The notes under the pieces: generated by a model | Told to the model about the DNA's origin: nothing | The model's input: only the letters and a program-made list of their open reading frames with translations | The model's database searches: none | From: Paraburkholderia phenoliruptrix | GTDB taxonomy: Bacteria > Pseudomonadota > Gammaproteobacteria > Burkholderiales > Burkholderiaceae | Direction: 5' to 3' | Assembly (NCBI RefSeq): GCF_019511605.1 | Contig: NZ_JAEUAV010000025.1 | Location: 44,997 to 108,996 of the forward strand | DNA length: 64,000 nucleotides | Translations under genes and position numbers: made by a program | Shown here: positions 53,253 to 62,416 of the stretch, in pieces | How the letters are laid out: the number at the start of each line of letters is the position of its first letter | Position numbering within the stretch: position 1 is the first letter of the stretch

Positions 53253-54413
53253 TCATGCGTGCGCTTCTTCTGCTCCGTTCCAGCGGCCCAACTGGACGCG
53301 GGTCATTCGAGTCGCGCCATTTCGCGCGTCCGCTAGCGGCGCTTCCAGCTGTGCGGTAAAACCCAGGCTTGTCTGACGTGGATCAAGCGTTGGCCTCGGC
53401 ATTAGATCCGCGCGCACGTGCATCTCAAGGTCTGCCTCGCTCTCATAGCCGAGATAAAAGCGCAGCAACGTCATGATCTCGCGATGGTCCGGTTGCCCGG
53501 GAACAAGCGACAGTACCGTTTCGCGCGAAGCCGGCGTGATCACGACCCGAACTACGTTGGCGCGATCGTAGAAGCCGCGACCGAGCAGACACTGCTCACC
53601 CAGCGCCGAAGGTTCAAAGTCAGTGACCTCTCGCCAGGCCGGGTGAAATTCCTCAACCGTGATGGTGGCGTCCGGTACCGCATGCCGCAGTACGCCCGCG
53701 AGTCCTTCGGCCGTGCGCGTTTTCTGCATGGCGAGTCCGAGCATCGACAGCAGTCGGCGCTTATCTGCCAGGCTCGCGAGCCTGCGACGCGCGCCCCCCG
53801 AGTTCGGCTCTTCACCCGGTGCTGCACCCGCAGGCAGGTCGCGGACAGGGACGGCTCCGCGGCTCGGCGCGCTGAACCCGAACCCGGCGAAGCTGAGCAA
53901 ATAGCGCGACACGGGATCCGTGCCGTCTTTCCTGAAGCCGACGGGGTACCGGTACTTGCGCGCGACGCGGTAGAACTGCGTGACGATGCGGTGGTGGAAG
54001 ATGTCGAGAAACGCCGACAACGGCTCCGCCCCATCGCGATGCTGCGCTACTTCGTCGATGAAATAGGCGGGCATACGTGCATCGACGCCGTAGAGCCCGA
54101 GGAACGTCGTTACCACCGAGGGCGGGCCGGCGGGATTGTCGATCTCGTATCTGACCGCATCAATCTCACGGCCAGGAAAGCCCAGCCGCGCACGAGAGCG
54201 GAACCGCACCGGATCCGCAGCCGGAGAATCCGTCGTTCCCAGCGAAGGCCGGTTGGGAGCGGCCAATTCGAGCAGCTCGCAGAAGCGAATGAAGTTCATC
54301 CGCGTCGCTTCAGCGAACAGCGCGGGTAGCAGCGGCGCGGCGTTCGCCGGAGCATCCGCAGGCGTCGCGCGTGCGTTCAAAACGGCGCCCCTTCGCCCTT
54401 CGTTTCGGGCCAT
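53253..54413 (-). CDS. tssG: T6SS baseplate subunit TssG
   Basis: 386 residues, about the usual TssG length. The segments FAEATRMNFIRFCELLELA, FLDIFHHRIVTQFYRVARKY (the FhhR motif) and FLGLYGVDARMPAYF are family signatures. TssG forms the baseplate wedge with TssF, TssE and TssK, beneath VgrG. The start overlaps the end of tssF by 37 bases, a common arrangement. It is the last T6SS core gene seen in this orientation before the VgrG module. An Ala/Gly-rich insert occurs near residue 200 (PAGAAPGEEPNSGGARR). Confidence 0.92.
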   Translation of the reverse strand: MARNEGRRGAVLNARATPADAPANAAPLLPALFAEATRMNFIRFCELLELAAPNRPSLGTTDSPAADPVRFRSRARLGFPGREIDAVRYEIDNPAGPPSVVTTFLGLYGVDARMPAYFIDEVAQHRDGAEPLSAFLDIFHHRIVTQFYRVARKYRYPVGFRKDGTDPVSRYLLSFAGFGFSAPSRGAVPVRDLPAGAAPGEEPNSGGARRRLASLADKRRLLSMLGLAMQKTRTAEGLAGVLRHAVPDATITVEEFHPAWREVTDFEPSALGEQCLLGRGFYDRANVVRVVITPASRETVLSLVPGQPDHREIMTLLRFYLGYESEADLEMHVRADLMPRPTLDPRQTSLGFTAQLEAPLADARNGATRMTRVQLGRWNGAEEAHA

Positions 54414-56176
54414 TCGATACGGCGTCCAGTTGGCCGCGCCACGATAACGAGCTTCGTATAGAGGTTCAACGTCGCATAAAGTGCAATGAAGCGGTTAAGC
54501 ATGCTGCCAAAGAGCTCGAGGTCTCCGTCGCCGGCGAAGCGCCCCGAATCCAGCGTGACAGTGATTTCCACGCCGCGCATGAGTCCGCCCTTCACCAGTT
54601 TGCTGAGCGGCCGGTGCCGAACGTCGCTGATAGCGTTGATTCTCCTACTGTTGAGCTCGCCCTCCGTCCAGTCATAGAGCGCGAGAGAGCCGCGCAGGAT
54701 TTCGGCGTCGAGTAGCGACAGGTAGTTCGGCGCAAGATGCGATAGGACGCGCCAGTGGTATCGGTCGCCGGTGGGCGGATAGACGGGGACCGTGGGCGCC
54801 GTGAGGTTGCGTACCGCGCCGATGTTGGTGAAGCCGCCACGCATGCGAGTAATGCCCGCTTCGCGCAGCGCTTTGCGCGGCAGCATACCGTTAGTGCCGG
54901 TCACCGATAGCGTGAGCGTTTCGGTGGGCAGTGTGTCCTCCTGATCCCAGGCATGGCCGCCGAGTACGATCCACGTATCGAAACGACCGGACGGTCCGCG
55001 CCGCATGCGGGTATGGTAGTAGCGCTCAGGCATGTCATGGCGCAGCATGCCGCCGCGATGTTTGAACGCGGCAAAAGGTACATACTCGAAGCGCCGGCCG
55101 CGCTCGAAATACTCGACGCCGTCTACCGAATAGATGTCGATGAGCGAACCATGCTCGGTCCGCGCCCGTACCCGGTATTCGGTCTCGTGTTGCGTGACCG
55201 TCAGCGGATCTGCGCCTACTGCGAAAAGGTTGATGACCGGCGTGCAATATAGGCGGACGTTGTCCGCGGTGAAGCGCATCTCGTCCGGATAGGGGCGCTC
55301 GAGCACCACCTCCACTTCTACCGACGTGGCCGACGCAGGAATCGCTTGCAGGTCGAGCCCGAACAGGTCGACGAACATGAACTTTTCCGGGAACGTAAAG
55401 TACTCCAGCAGAAGCTGGTAGCCACCAAACGCATTGTCTGCCTTCGGCCAGAGACGTTCTTCTGCAGCGAACCCCGCGGGAGCCAGACGCAAACCCGGCA
55501 GCGCCACGGGCGCACCTGGCCGGTCTTCGGGCCAGCCCGGCACGCGCACCTGCATCGCCAACGGCTTTGCCGTGAGTGCGGCATAAAGGGCGAGCGCGAC
55601 AGGGCGGTCCGCGTTCAGGTACAGGCGCAGGCGCGGCACCTGAAGGCGCCCGCGTTCGGTTTGCGTCTGGATATCGAGGCGCAGGCGAATAACCGAGCGT
55701 CCGTCTTCGCGCGCATACACGCCAGCTTCGCTCAAGGCCAGCGGGTATAAGTCGACCGGTTGAGTAGTGCGGTAGACACACTCGGTCGCGACATTGCCGT
55801 CGCCCACCGGGTCGGAGGTGGCCTCCAAACCAGGTTCGAGAGTTTCGTGCTTTTGCAGTGCGCCTTTTTCCGGCATCAGCTCCAGAATGGCCAGCGACGG
55901 AATCATACGCAGGTAGTGCGGCCACAGCATGCTGACCAGTCCCTCGGTCAGTTCAGGCAGTTCGTCGTCAAGCTTGTGGCGCAGGCGTCCCATCAGAAAC
56001 GCAAAGCCCTCGAAGAGCCGCTCGATATGCGGATCACGCTCGCCTACGCGGTCAAGGTCCAGCTCGCGTGCGCGATCAGGAAACGCCTGCGCGAACTCCC
56101 TACCCGCTTCGCGCAGGTAGCGCATTTCTGCCTCGTAATAGCGCAGGATCTCGTTATCTCGGGTAGGGTCTGTCAT
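54377..56176 (-). CDS. tssF: T6SS baseplate subunit TssF
   Basis: 599 residues. The N-terminus RYYEAEMRYLREAGREFAQ and DPHIERLFEGFAFLMGRL are the conserved TssF opening, and HLAPNYLSLLDAEILRGSL is the late signature. Two TssF copies and one TssG form each baseplate wedge. It lies 68 bases after tssM and overlaps tssG. No unusual features; the length is typical. Confidence 0.94.
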   Translation of the reverse strand: MTDPTRDNEILRYYEAEMRYLREAGREFAQAFPDRARELDLDRVGERDPHIERLFEGFAFLMGRLRHKLDDELPELTEGLVSMLWPHYLRMIPSLAILELMPEKGALQKHETLEPGLEATSDPVGDGNVATECVYRTTQPVDLYPLALSEAGVYAREDGRSVIRLRLDIQTQTERGRLQVPRLRLYLNADRPVALALYAALTAKPLAMQVRVPGWPEDRPGAPVALPGLRLAPAGFAAEERLWPKADNAFGGYQLLLEYFTFPEKFMFVDLFGLDLQAIPASATSVEVEVVLERPYPDEMRFTADNVRLYCTPVINLFAVGADPLTVTQHETEYRVRARTEHGSLIDIYSVDGVEYFERGRRFEYVPFAAFKHRGGMLRHDMPERYYHTRMRRGPSGRFDTWIVLGGHAWDQEDTLPTETLTLSVTGTNGMLPRKALREAGITRMRGGFTNIGAVRNLTAPTVPVYPPTGDRYHWRVLSHLAPNYLSLLDAEILRGSLALYDWTEGELNSRRINAISDVRHRPLSKLVKGGLMRGVEITVTLDSGRFAGDGDLELFGSMLNRFIALYATLNLYTKLVIVARPTGRRIEWPETKGEGAPF

Positions 56177-56244
56177 GGTACTGACTCTTTGTCTGGCTAT
56201 GCATCAGGCTTTGGGACAATCGCATCGCGTGTCACATGGATGGA

Positions 56245-59200
56245 TCATTCCGGCACCTGTCCCTGCGGGATGGGCACGGACGCGTGTCTTGCGGCTGCGA
56301 GAGCTGCCTTGGGCAACGGCGGAGGTCCGCTCGATTTCGGCGCTTTCGCGCCAGGCGCCGTGGGCTCCATGAAGATACGAGTGGGCAACGCAAAGCCCCT
56401 AAGCGCAAGCAACTCCAACGGACCCTTGCCGACGTCGGTACGCAGCAGATAGCGCAATGGGCGAGTCATACTCAAGGGCGCGAGCGCGCGTGGCTCTTGC
56501 GCAGTCAGTGCCGCAGGGTCCGCACCGTCCTCCACCTTCTTGAGGATGGCCTTCACCTCCGGATTCTCAGGTCGGGCCTGCCACGTCAGTTGATAAGTGG
56601 CGCTATCAACGGGTTCGACACTCGCGTGCTCGAGCATGCGCAGGAGGGCCCAGCGCCCGCCGTATTCGAATGTGCGGTTGGTGCCCGCCGTTTCCGTCTG
56701 CCATTCGATCCGTGTGCCGGCGCTTTGCGGATCGCGCGATGGCCATGTCATCGTCTGCCACGTCTGCGCCTGGTTGTAGTAGTGAAGCGGTTGGGAGTCG
56801 ACCGTAAGCAGCGTATCCGTGATACCGGGTGTGGGCACGGGCTCGAGCGCAAACATGTACTGCGGCTCGCCCTGTGCGAGCAGGTGGCCGGCAATCTGCT
56901 GCAATGTATTGATAGCCTTCAGGAACGCGGGATCAAAGGCCCGCGTAGTACTGCTCGCGCCCGTTCCGACTGACGCTGCGACCCATTGATCGCCCCGCAG
57001 TTGCAACGCGCCTGCCAGTTGGGTAGCCAGGAAAGTGTTGATAAGGCCGCCCTGAGGACGCACGAAGCGCGCGAACTCGGGCAGCGACGCATCGTTGGTC
57101 GTGCTCGCGAACGGATAGCGCCCGGCAAACGATCGGTTCCATGCAGCAACGATGGTCTGCCGCCATGCATCGTTCAGGCTTGCCTGCGCCGGCCGTAGTA
57201 CGGTCTGAGTAGCCTGTTCGATCGGCTGAACGAAAAGCGCACTACCCATGCCGGCCCATTGTTCACCCAAACTTGCCGCGACCAGTTGGGCGTAAGACAG
57301 CGTATCCGAAAGCTCCGAGCCCTTGCCCTGGAAGAGCCCCTGCGCCACCTGGCGCGCCAGTTCGTCGGGGTCGGCGCTGTCGCTAATCTGCTGCAGCTTC
57401 AGTCGCAGCGTGGTTACCCGCTCAGTGAAACGTTCCATGCTCAGGTCGCCGCCGGCGGCAGCTGCAGCGGCCCCGTTTCCCGCCACGCCGACCAGCTTCA
57501 TCACCGGTCCGAACGATGCGTCAAGCGGTCCAGCCGGGGCGGCCTGCGCAGCCTGCGGCGCGTCGTCTTTCTTGCCAAAGAGGTTCTGTGCTTTCGTGAC
57601 CAGTGCATCCGAAAGCGAGGCCTGCTGCGTGCCAGTCGCGCCTTGCCAGGCAAGCGTTTTCATTAGGGCAATAAGCGGCGACTGCCGGGCATCCGCGATC
57701 ACCTTGAGTTGCCCCACCGCAGCCGGAAGCGTAGGCGCAGCTTCGCACCGTATGCTGTTCATGAAGTCCTGCCAGTGCTCGGCGTAGTCGGCGAAGTAGT
57801 GAGCACGCAGAGCGGTGCGAAGGGCATCGGGCGTCATCGCTCCGCCAGCCTGTGATTCACCGCTGTTGCCGAGTACCCAGTTGCCCTCCACACCGTTGTG
57901 CTTCGCGGCAGCCTCGATTGCTGCCTCGATTGAGCCCTCCCAGGCTTGACGCGTGAAGACGCCGGAGACTGTTGCCGACGTCGAGAAAAGACCGCGCGTG
58001 TCAGTGCCGGCCGTGAGCGACGCGAGAGTCTGGTCCGGATACTTGTGGCCGACCGAGTCGAGAATTTCCTGGTAGATCGTGTCTTGCGAATTCTTTACGC
58101 CAATTATCGCGAGCAGCGTCAGACGCGCGTTGCCCACGAGATCCTCGCGCGGCTGGATGCGCCAGTCGCGATGCGTCGGCAGATGCTGCGCCCAGAAGCC
58201 CAACAGTTGCGTGGACAGGTCGAGCTTCTCGCCTGGCGGCAGACCCGTGTCGATATTCCAGTGATGCGCAAGCTGCGGCGTCATGACTGCGGCGTCAGCG
58301 CGTTGCGGGTCGGCCATCATGAGATAAGTCTTGAGTGCCTGCTGCCCATCCTGCGCTACCTGGCTGATTTGCGCGCCGACCTGCGCGGTCGACATCTGCC
58401 CGAGATCGACCAGCTGACCTTCGATGTCCTGCTGGACCGGCGCCACCAGCAGCGGCTTTGCGGCACGCGCGTACGGCGTCCAAAGCGCATTGAGCATGGC
58501 CCGGTCGTGGTTCAGACCAAAACGGGTAAGCAAGGGCGTGTGCTCGCGAACGCGCGCTTCATGCGCCGCGATGCGCTGCTGGAGTCCGTGCAGCGCGCGC
58601 AGACGACCGGCAGTGTCGCTCGCGCGGTCTAGCGCCTGCAAGGACTCTTTCGTGAGCATCACTTCATGTGCGTTGTTCATGCCGGAGACGAGCATGCCAG
58701 CGCTCCACAGGCCGATGATGGCGAGCGCGATCGTGGAGACGATCGTCAGTGGATTGGAGAACGTCCGTCGTCCCGGCGTGTGGCGTGCGGCGGTCGCGAG
58801 ATAGCGCCACAACGGCAAGCGGGAACGTTCCGCGAAGTCCGATGTGGTGGTGCCCGCGAGGGCCAGCGGAGCGAAGAAGACGCCTCCGATCGGCAATGCT
58901 CGCCGCTGCCAGTCAGCGAGGCTCGTGATCCAGCGTGCGAGCGGCGCCGCGCGGGTGTCGAGTCGCCGCGATAGCCCGAACGTGTAGCTGTCGTTGCCAT
59001 TGAGGGCAAGCTGGTGCACGCTGCGGTCGGCCATTCTGTCGCGCAGGTCAAGCAACGCAGCCTCAATGGCAGACGCATTGAGCGGGCGAGTGAATTCGCA
59101 GCCCGTTACCGGCGAGTCGATGTGGTGCACGGAATCCGTGCCCGCGACGTCCACCACATACACTGGCGGGGACCAGCGCAGAAGCTCGACGATATGCGCG

Positions 59201-59829
59201 AGGTGAAGTCCCCAAGTGCTTTTGCTGCGTGCGGAATTCGGTAGCTCCGTGTTGCCGTCGAGCAGGAGCGCAATCGCCTCCAGCGGCTGAATGCAGCGCA
59301 ACCGACGGATCTGGCGCAGCCAGTTTTCGTCGAGACGACCGTCGGTCCCCAAACCGCCCCAGATAAGAACGGCGTCGTCTGTCATTATCGAGCCGTCTGC
59401 GGCCAGTTCCGGCATCAGAGCCGTGACCGTTGCTGCGTCGCCGGCAACTAGTATCCAGGGTTGTGCGGGGGCGAAGCGATACCAGCGCTTCTGATTCAGG
59501 TGAGATCGCAGTTGCCTCGCCCACGTTTCGAGTTGCTCCGCGCGACCCTTTGCGGCGTCAGCGGCAGGATCGGTCTTTTCCGGCGGTTCGCTGCCCTCCT
59601 TTTTGGATGTCTGCTGGATCCCGCTCCGCATCCGTCTGCGTCGATAAAGAGCAAAGCCGAGTGCGCCGATGATTCCCAATGCAAGGGGAACGAGCAGCGC
59701 TAGATTCCGGGTTGACCAGGCGAGCAGATCTTTTGCGTCAATTGTGAAGGCAAGCAGCAACACCACGACGACGGCCAACCCGAGAATCACCATACCCCCG
59801 CCCAGGATACGTACCTTTTCGTTATTCAA
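56245..59829 (-). CDS. tssM: T6SS inner-membrane subunit TssM (IcmF family)
   Basis: About 1194 residues. Two membrane helices at the start (GGGMVILGLAVVVVLLLAF; LALLVPLALGIIGALGFAL) and one near residue 380 (LTIVSTIALAIIGLWSAGML) place a long C-terminal part in the periplasm, where it would meet TssJ. FAGRYPF and PEFARFVRPQGGLINTF are conserved TssM blocks. The cytoplasmic NTPase region lacks a Walker A motif: PWILVAGDAATVTAL stands where GxxxxGKT is expected. The start is probably TTG 59829 with GAAGGAAAC ahead, giving a four-base overlap with the upstream gene; a GTG 39 bases earlier has no ribosome site. Confidence 0.92.
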   Translation of the reverse strand: MNNEKVRILGGGMVILGLAVVVVLLLAFTIDAKDLLAWSTRNLALLVPLALGIIGALGFALYRRRRMRSGIQQTSKKEGSEPPEKTDPAADAAKGRAEQLETWARQLRSHLNQKRWYRFAPAQPWILVAGDAATVTALMPELAADGSIMTDDAVLIWGGLGTDGRLDENWLRQIRRLRCIQPLEAIALLLDGNTELPNSARSKSTWGLHLAHIVELLRWSPPVYVVDVAGTDSVHHIDSPVTGCEFTRPLNASAIEAALLDLRDRMADRSVHQLALNGNDSYTFGLSRRLDTRAAPLARWITSLADWQRRALPIGGVFFAPLALAGTTTSDFAERSRLPLWRYLATAARHTPGRRTFSNPLTIVSTIALAIIGLWSAGMLVSGMNNAHEVMLTKESLQALDRASDTAGRLRALHGLQQRIAAHEARVREHTPLLTRFGLNHDRAMLNALWTPYARAAKPLLVAPVQQDIEGQLVDLGQMSTAQVGAQISQVAQDGQQALKTYLMMADPQRADAAVMTPQLAHHWNIDTGLPPGEKLDLSTQLLGFWAQHLPTHRDWRIQPREDLVGNARLTLLAIIGVKNSQDTIYQEILDSVGHKYPDQTLASLTAGTDTRGLFSTSATVSGVFTRQAWEGSIEAAIEAAAKHNGVEGNWVLGNSGESQAGGAMTPDALRTALRAHYFADYAEHWQDFMNSIRCEAAPTLPAAVGQLKVIADARQSPLIALMKTLAWQGATGTQQASLSDALVTKAQNLFGKKDDAPQAAQAAPAGPLDASFGPVMKLVGVAGNGAAAAAAGGDLSMERFTERVTTLRLKLQQISDSADPDELARQVAQGLFQGKGSELSDTLSYAQLVAASLGEQWAGMGSALFVQPIEQATQTVLRPAQASLNDAWRQTIVAAWNRSFAGRYPFASTTNDASLPEFARFVRPQGGLINTFLATQLAGALQLRGDQWVAASVGTGASSTTRAFDPAFLKAINTLQQIAGHLLAQGEPQYMFALEPVPTPGITDTLLTVDSQPLHYYNQAQTWQTMTWPSRDPQSAGTRIEWQTETAGTNRTFEYGGRWALLRMLEHASVEPVDSATYQLTWQARPENPEVKAILKKVEDGADPAALTAQEPRALAPLSMTRPLRYLLRTDVGKGPLELLALRGFALPTRIFMEPTAPGAKAPKSSGPPPLPKAALAAARHASVPIPQGQVPE

Positions 59830-60989
59830 GCTGGTGTTTCCTTCTGAGGCAGGGATGACAGAGTGCACAAGTACAGTGAGTCAGATGCTGGCTCCCGCCA
59901 GCCGACAAGTTGCGCGCCGCTTCCGCGCATTGCTTCCATTGCAATTGCGAGTGCAATCCAGCCGCTCGCGGGCCCAGGTAATCCCAGCGACTTGTCGAGC
60001 AGGCGTTCATCTGCCGAGTCGTTCGCGCCCGGTGTGAGAGCTGAACGGATGGCGGTCGACTCGGCCTCCTCGCAGCGGGTAAACCACGCAAGTTCCAAGC
60101 GTTCCGCCGTTATCTGATAGTCCTTTATCTGCGAAAGACCGATTTGCAGCGTATCGCGCGGGCTGGTCATAGGGCGGAAGATAAAGCCCGCTGGCGCCGC
60201 GTCTGGCGAGGTCAAGAACGCCGCAGCGCCTTCGCTGAATTCGTGCTGCTGCTTGTCTTCATCGTCTGCCCACAGTTGAGCGGCGATGACAAGCCGAGTA
60301 GCGGAATCGACGAGGTCCACGTGCCGGGTGATCCAGTCCACACCGTTTTTTGCTGACTGCACGTCGACATGGAAGGTCGTTTGCGGGATCGAGCGCGTAA
60401 AAATGCGCAGCAGCTGTGCTGTCCAATCTTGATCATGTGCGAGCGATGCGTCGTCCAGCATCAGCGTGACGAAGACTTCTTTATGGAGCCGAAGCTTGCC
60501 GGCAAAACGCCGGGCTATGAGATGCAACAAGCGAGCGCATCGGAATTCCGTCCCACGATCTTTGGTCCAGTCGAAAGTTACGCTTCGGCCGTTGTTGGTG
60601 GGGAGATCGTCTTTCGCTCCTGCGAAGCAGGCAATTTCAGATGTAGCGGCAGGGAAGGCTGCCGCCTCGATGACGCACAAGTGACGGCGAGTCCATCCGC
60701 GCCACATGGTTTTAAGCCGGACTTGGTTCCGTTCGGTTTCCTCTGCATTCGTTTGGTCCTTCTCCCACCGGTCCACCCTGTAGCCGAACGTCAGCAAGCA
60801 CGTGATGAACGGAGCGCCAACCAGCGTGCACCAGAACTGATAGGTGTTGGTCGGCTTACCTTGTGGCCAGAAGAACAATACGGCAGCCACCGCAGCCAAT
60901 GCGAGTGCGACGAGTGCCGGCAGCCAGAAACGCACGGAAATAGGCTCGGGATACTCGACCTTCTTGAAATCAGGAATAGGCCAGGACAT
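59826..60989 (-). CDS. T6SS-locus membrane protein of unknown function
   Basis: 387 residues. Two membrane helices near the N-terminus (WLPALVALALAAVAAVLFFW and FWCTLVGAPFITCLLTFGY) are followed by a soluble region of about 300 residues with no recognised motif. Its stop overlaps the start of tssM, so it is co-translated with this core membrane component. Its function is not known; an accessory role in membrane-complex assembly is a plausible guess from position and topology only. Confidence 0.7.
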   Translation of the reverse strand: MSWPIPDFKKVEYPEPISVRFWLPALVALALAAVAAVLFFWPQGKPTNTYQFWCTLVGAPFITCLLTFGYRVDRWEKDQTNAEETERNQVRLKTMWRGWTRRHLCVIEAAAFPAATSEIACFAGAKDDLPTNNGRSVTFDWTKDRGTEFRCARLLHLIARRFAGKLRLHKEVFVTLMLDDASLAHDQDWTAQLLRIFTRSIPQTTFHVDVQSAKNGVDWITRHVDLVDSATRLVIAAQLWADDEDKQQHEFSEGAAAFLTSPDAAPAGFIFRPMTSPRDTLQIGLSQIKDYQITAERLELAWFTRCEEAESTAIRSALTPGANDSADERLLDKSLGLPGPASGWIALAIAMEAMRGSGAQLVGWREPASDSLYLCTLSSLPQKETPA

Positions 60990-61473
60990 CGGGGAAATTT
61001 TTGGCGACGGTGTTGTGTGCTTTTCTTGATGGACTTGCTGTCGGGAATACTGCGGGGTTGCGCAATACGGTCCGCAGTATTTCTCTCGGCGTTGTTCCCC
61101 AAGAACGGCGCGGCGTTTTCGAATCGCAGCAACAGTCTTAAATTAATATTCAGTACGCCTACCATTCAGCATACCATCGTATGCCTTCCCTGAGATTTTG
61201 GGATAACGTCTCGATTTTCTTGAGCGGAGAATCAGAAATTTCGCGCGGTCAGGACGGATATTTCCTGCGATGCGTTGGTGAAAGGTGTAATTAAACAAAG
61301 ATGCCTGCCGTCACCACTGCGGAGACTAGGGCTTTGCCAGGACTTTGGGAACGCTGCCATCTCAAAGCCTTCCGGGGCGTTCACTCTCTGATCGTGCAAC
61401 TGCGCTGCTGGCCTGTTCGCCAGTGAGGAAAAGTGGGGGCTTGCCACCTCGCAGCCGGATTGTCTTGAGGGAT
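60990..61473. other. non-coding interval
   Basis: No credible gene. The DNA becomes AT-richer from about 61100 and probably holds the promoter for the membrane-protein-tssM-tssF-tssG unit, but I see no convincing -35/-10 pair. Open frames here resemble no protein. Confidence 0.5.
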
Positions 61474-61778
61474 TCATTGATCATTCAGGTACATGGCCCG
61501 GAGTTTCTTCAGTATCGAGGTGGCATCCTTGAATTGGTAGTGTATCTCTCTGCCATTTTTACCGAGGCCATCCTTGCCAGGCAAAAAATGTCTCATCATC
61601 GCCTTGTCTTTTTTGATCCTTGCCTGCTCGACATGCGGGAGTATTCATAGATATTTACGCGGTAATAATCACCGGAAAAATCGGCGGCCCTCGAGTTCGT
61701 CGGCCACTTTACCAGCACGATAATCTTGCGCCCTTTCCAGTACAGGACCGTGGCGATTTCCGGGCTTGCCCCGTTCAT
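61474..61778 (-). pseudogene. frameshifted, N-terminally truncated paralogue of the preceding secreted protein
   Basis: The first frame from ATG 61778 (GASPEIATVLYWKGRKIIV, LVKWPTNSRAADFSGDYYRV) aligns with the middle of the intact protein at 61775-62308 (GPALPELVSVF, FAIVKWRYYLPGV, GDYYEV). After YEYSR the frame shifts. The continuing frame (FLPGKDGLGKNG, FKDATSILKKL) matches its C-terminus (FGSGFDGKQEG, FKTATAIKKTL) and stops at 61474. Its ATG overlaps the stop of the intact copy by four bases. This is a tandem duplicate that lost its signal peptide and its frame. Confidence 0.78.
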
Positions 61779-62308
61779 TTGTTCAGAGTCTTCTTGATTG
61801 CAGTGGCGGTTTTGAACGGGAAATTGACAATCTTTCCTTCCTGCTTTCCATCGAATCCAGATCCAAATAAATTAGAAAGTTTTATGTTTTCAGAAAAAAC
61901 AACATTTCTCGCCCGGTTTTTTATCGCGTTATACGCGTGCACCTCATAGTAGTCACCTTCCGTGTTGACTCCCGGTAGGTAATAACGCCATTTCACTATT
62001 GCAAACAATATCTTGCTGCGGCTAACCTTAGCTGCAAAAACGCTGACTAGTTCTGGAAGCGCCGGACCGTCTTGGTCGAATGCGGCAATTCGGGTAGCGC
62101 GCCCTTCCTTTGTAATAAGCTCAATTATGATTTCATGAGGGACTTCGTCGATATGGCTTACCCCAACCCAGTCGGGCACCGAAAGAAAGCAAATGGGCAG
62201 CTCGTTGGGTCCGGGCGGTTCGACAGATGCTGCTGCATACGCCACCATCGATCGCAGCATCATCAACCAAGCTATAGCCTTTATGGAACAAGCAAGTGTT
62301 CTGATCAT
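61775..62308 (-). CDS. secreted protein, candidate T6SS immunity or accessory protein
   Basis: 177 residues. The N-terminus (MIRTLACSIKAIAWLMMLRS, cleaved near AYAAAS) is a signal peptide, so the mature protein is periplasmic. The rest is a small mixed fold with KILFAIVKWRYYLPGV and GDYYEVHAYN; no known family is recognised. It follows the immunity candidate of the GH19-like effector and has a dead tandem copy downstream, a pattern usual for immunity genes. AT-rich codon use differs from the chromosome left of 43 kb. Confidence 0.65.
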   Translation of the reverse strand: MIRTLACSIKAIAWLMMLRSMVAYAAASVEPPGPNELPICFLSVPDWVGVSHIDEVPHEIIIELITKEGRATRIAAFDQDGPALPELVSVFAAKVSRSKILFAIVKWRYYLPGVNTEGDYYEVHAYNAIKNRARNVVFSENIKLSNLFGSGFDGKQEGKIVNFPFKTATAIKKTLNK

Positions 62309-62416
62309 CGTCTCTTCGCCTCATAATTCTTTCATTCGCCAGCTTGTGCGAAGATCCTTCTCCCGACCGAGAGAGTATAAATATATTTCGCGAAACTCTG
62401 CAAAGGTACGTTGTGG

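Noticed and set aside
61232..61477. 81-residue frame before the immunity-like pseudogene
   Set aside because: No ribosome site, no recognisable domain, and codon use unlike either neighbour; treated as non-coding.
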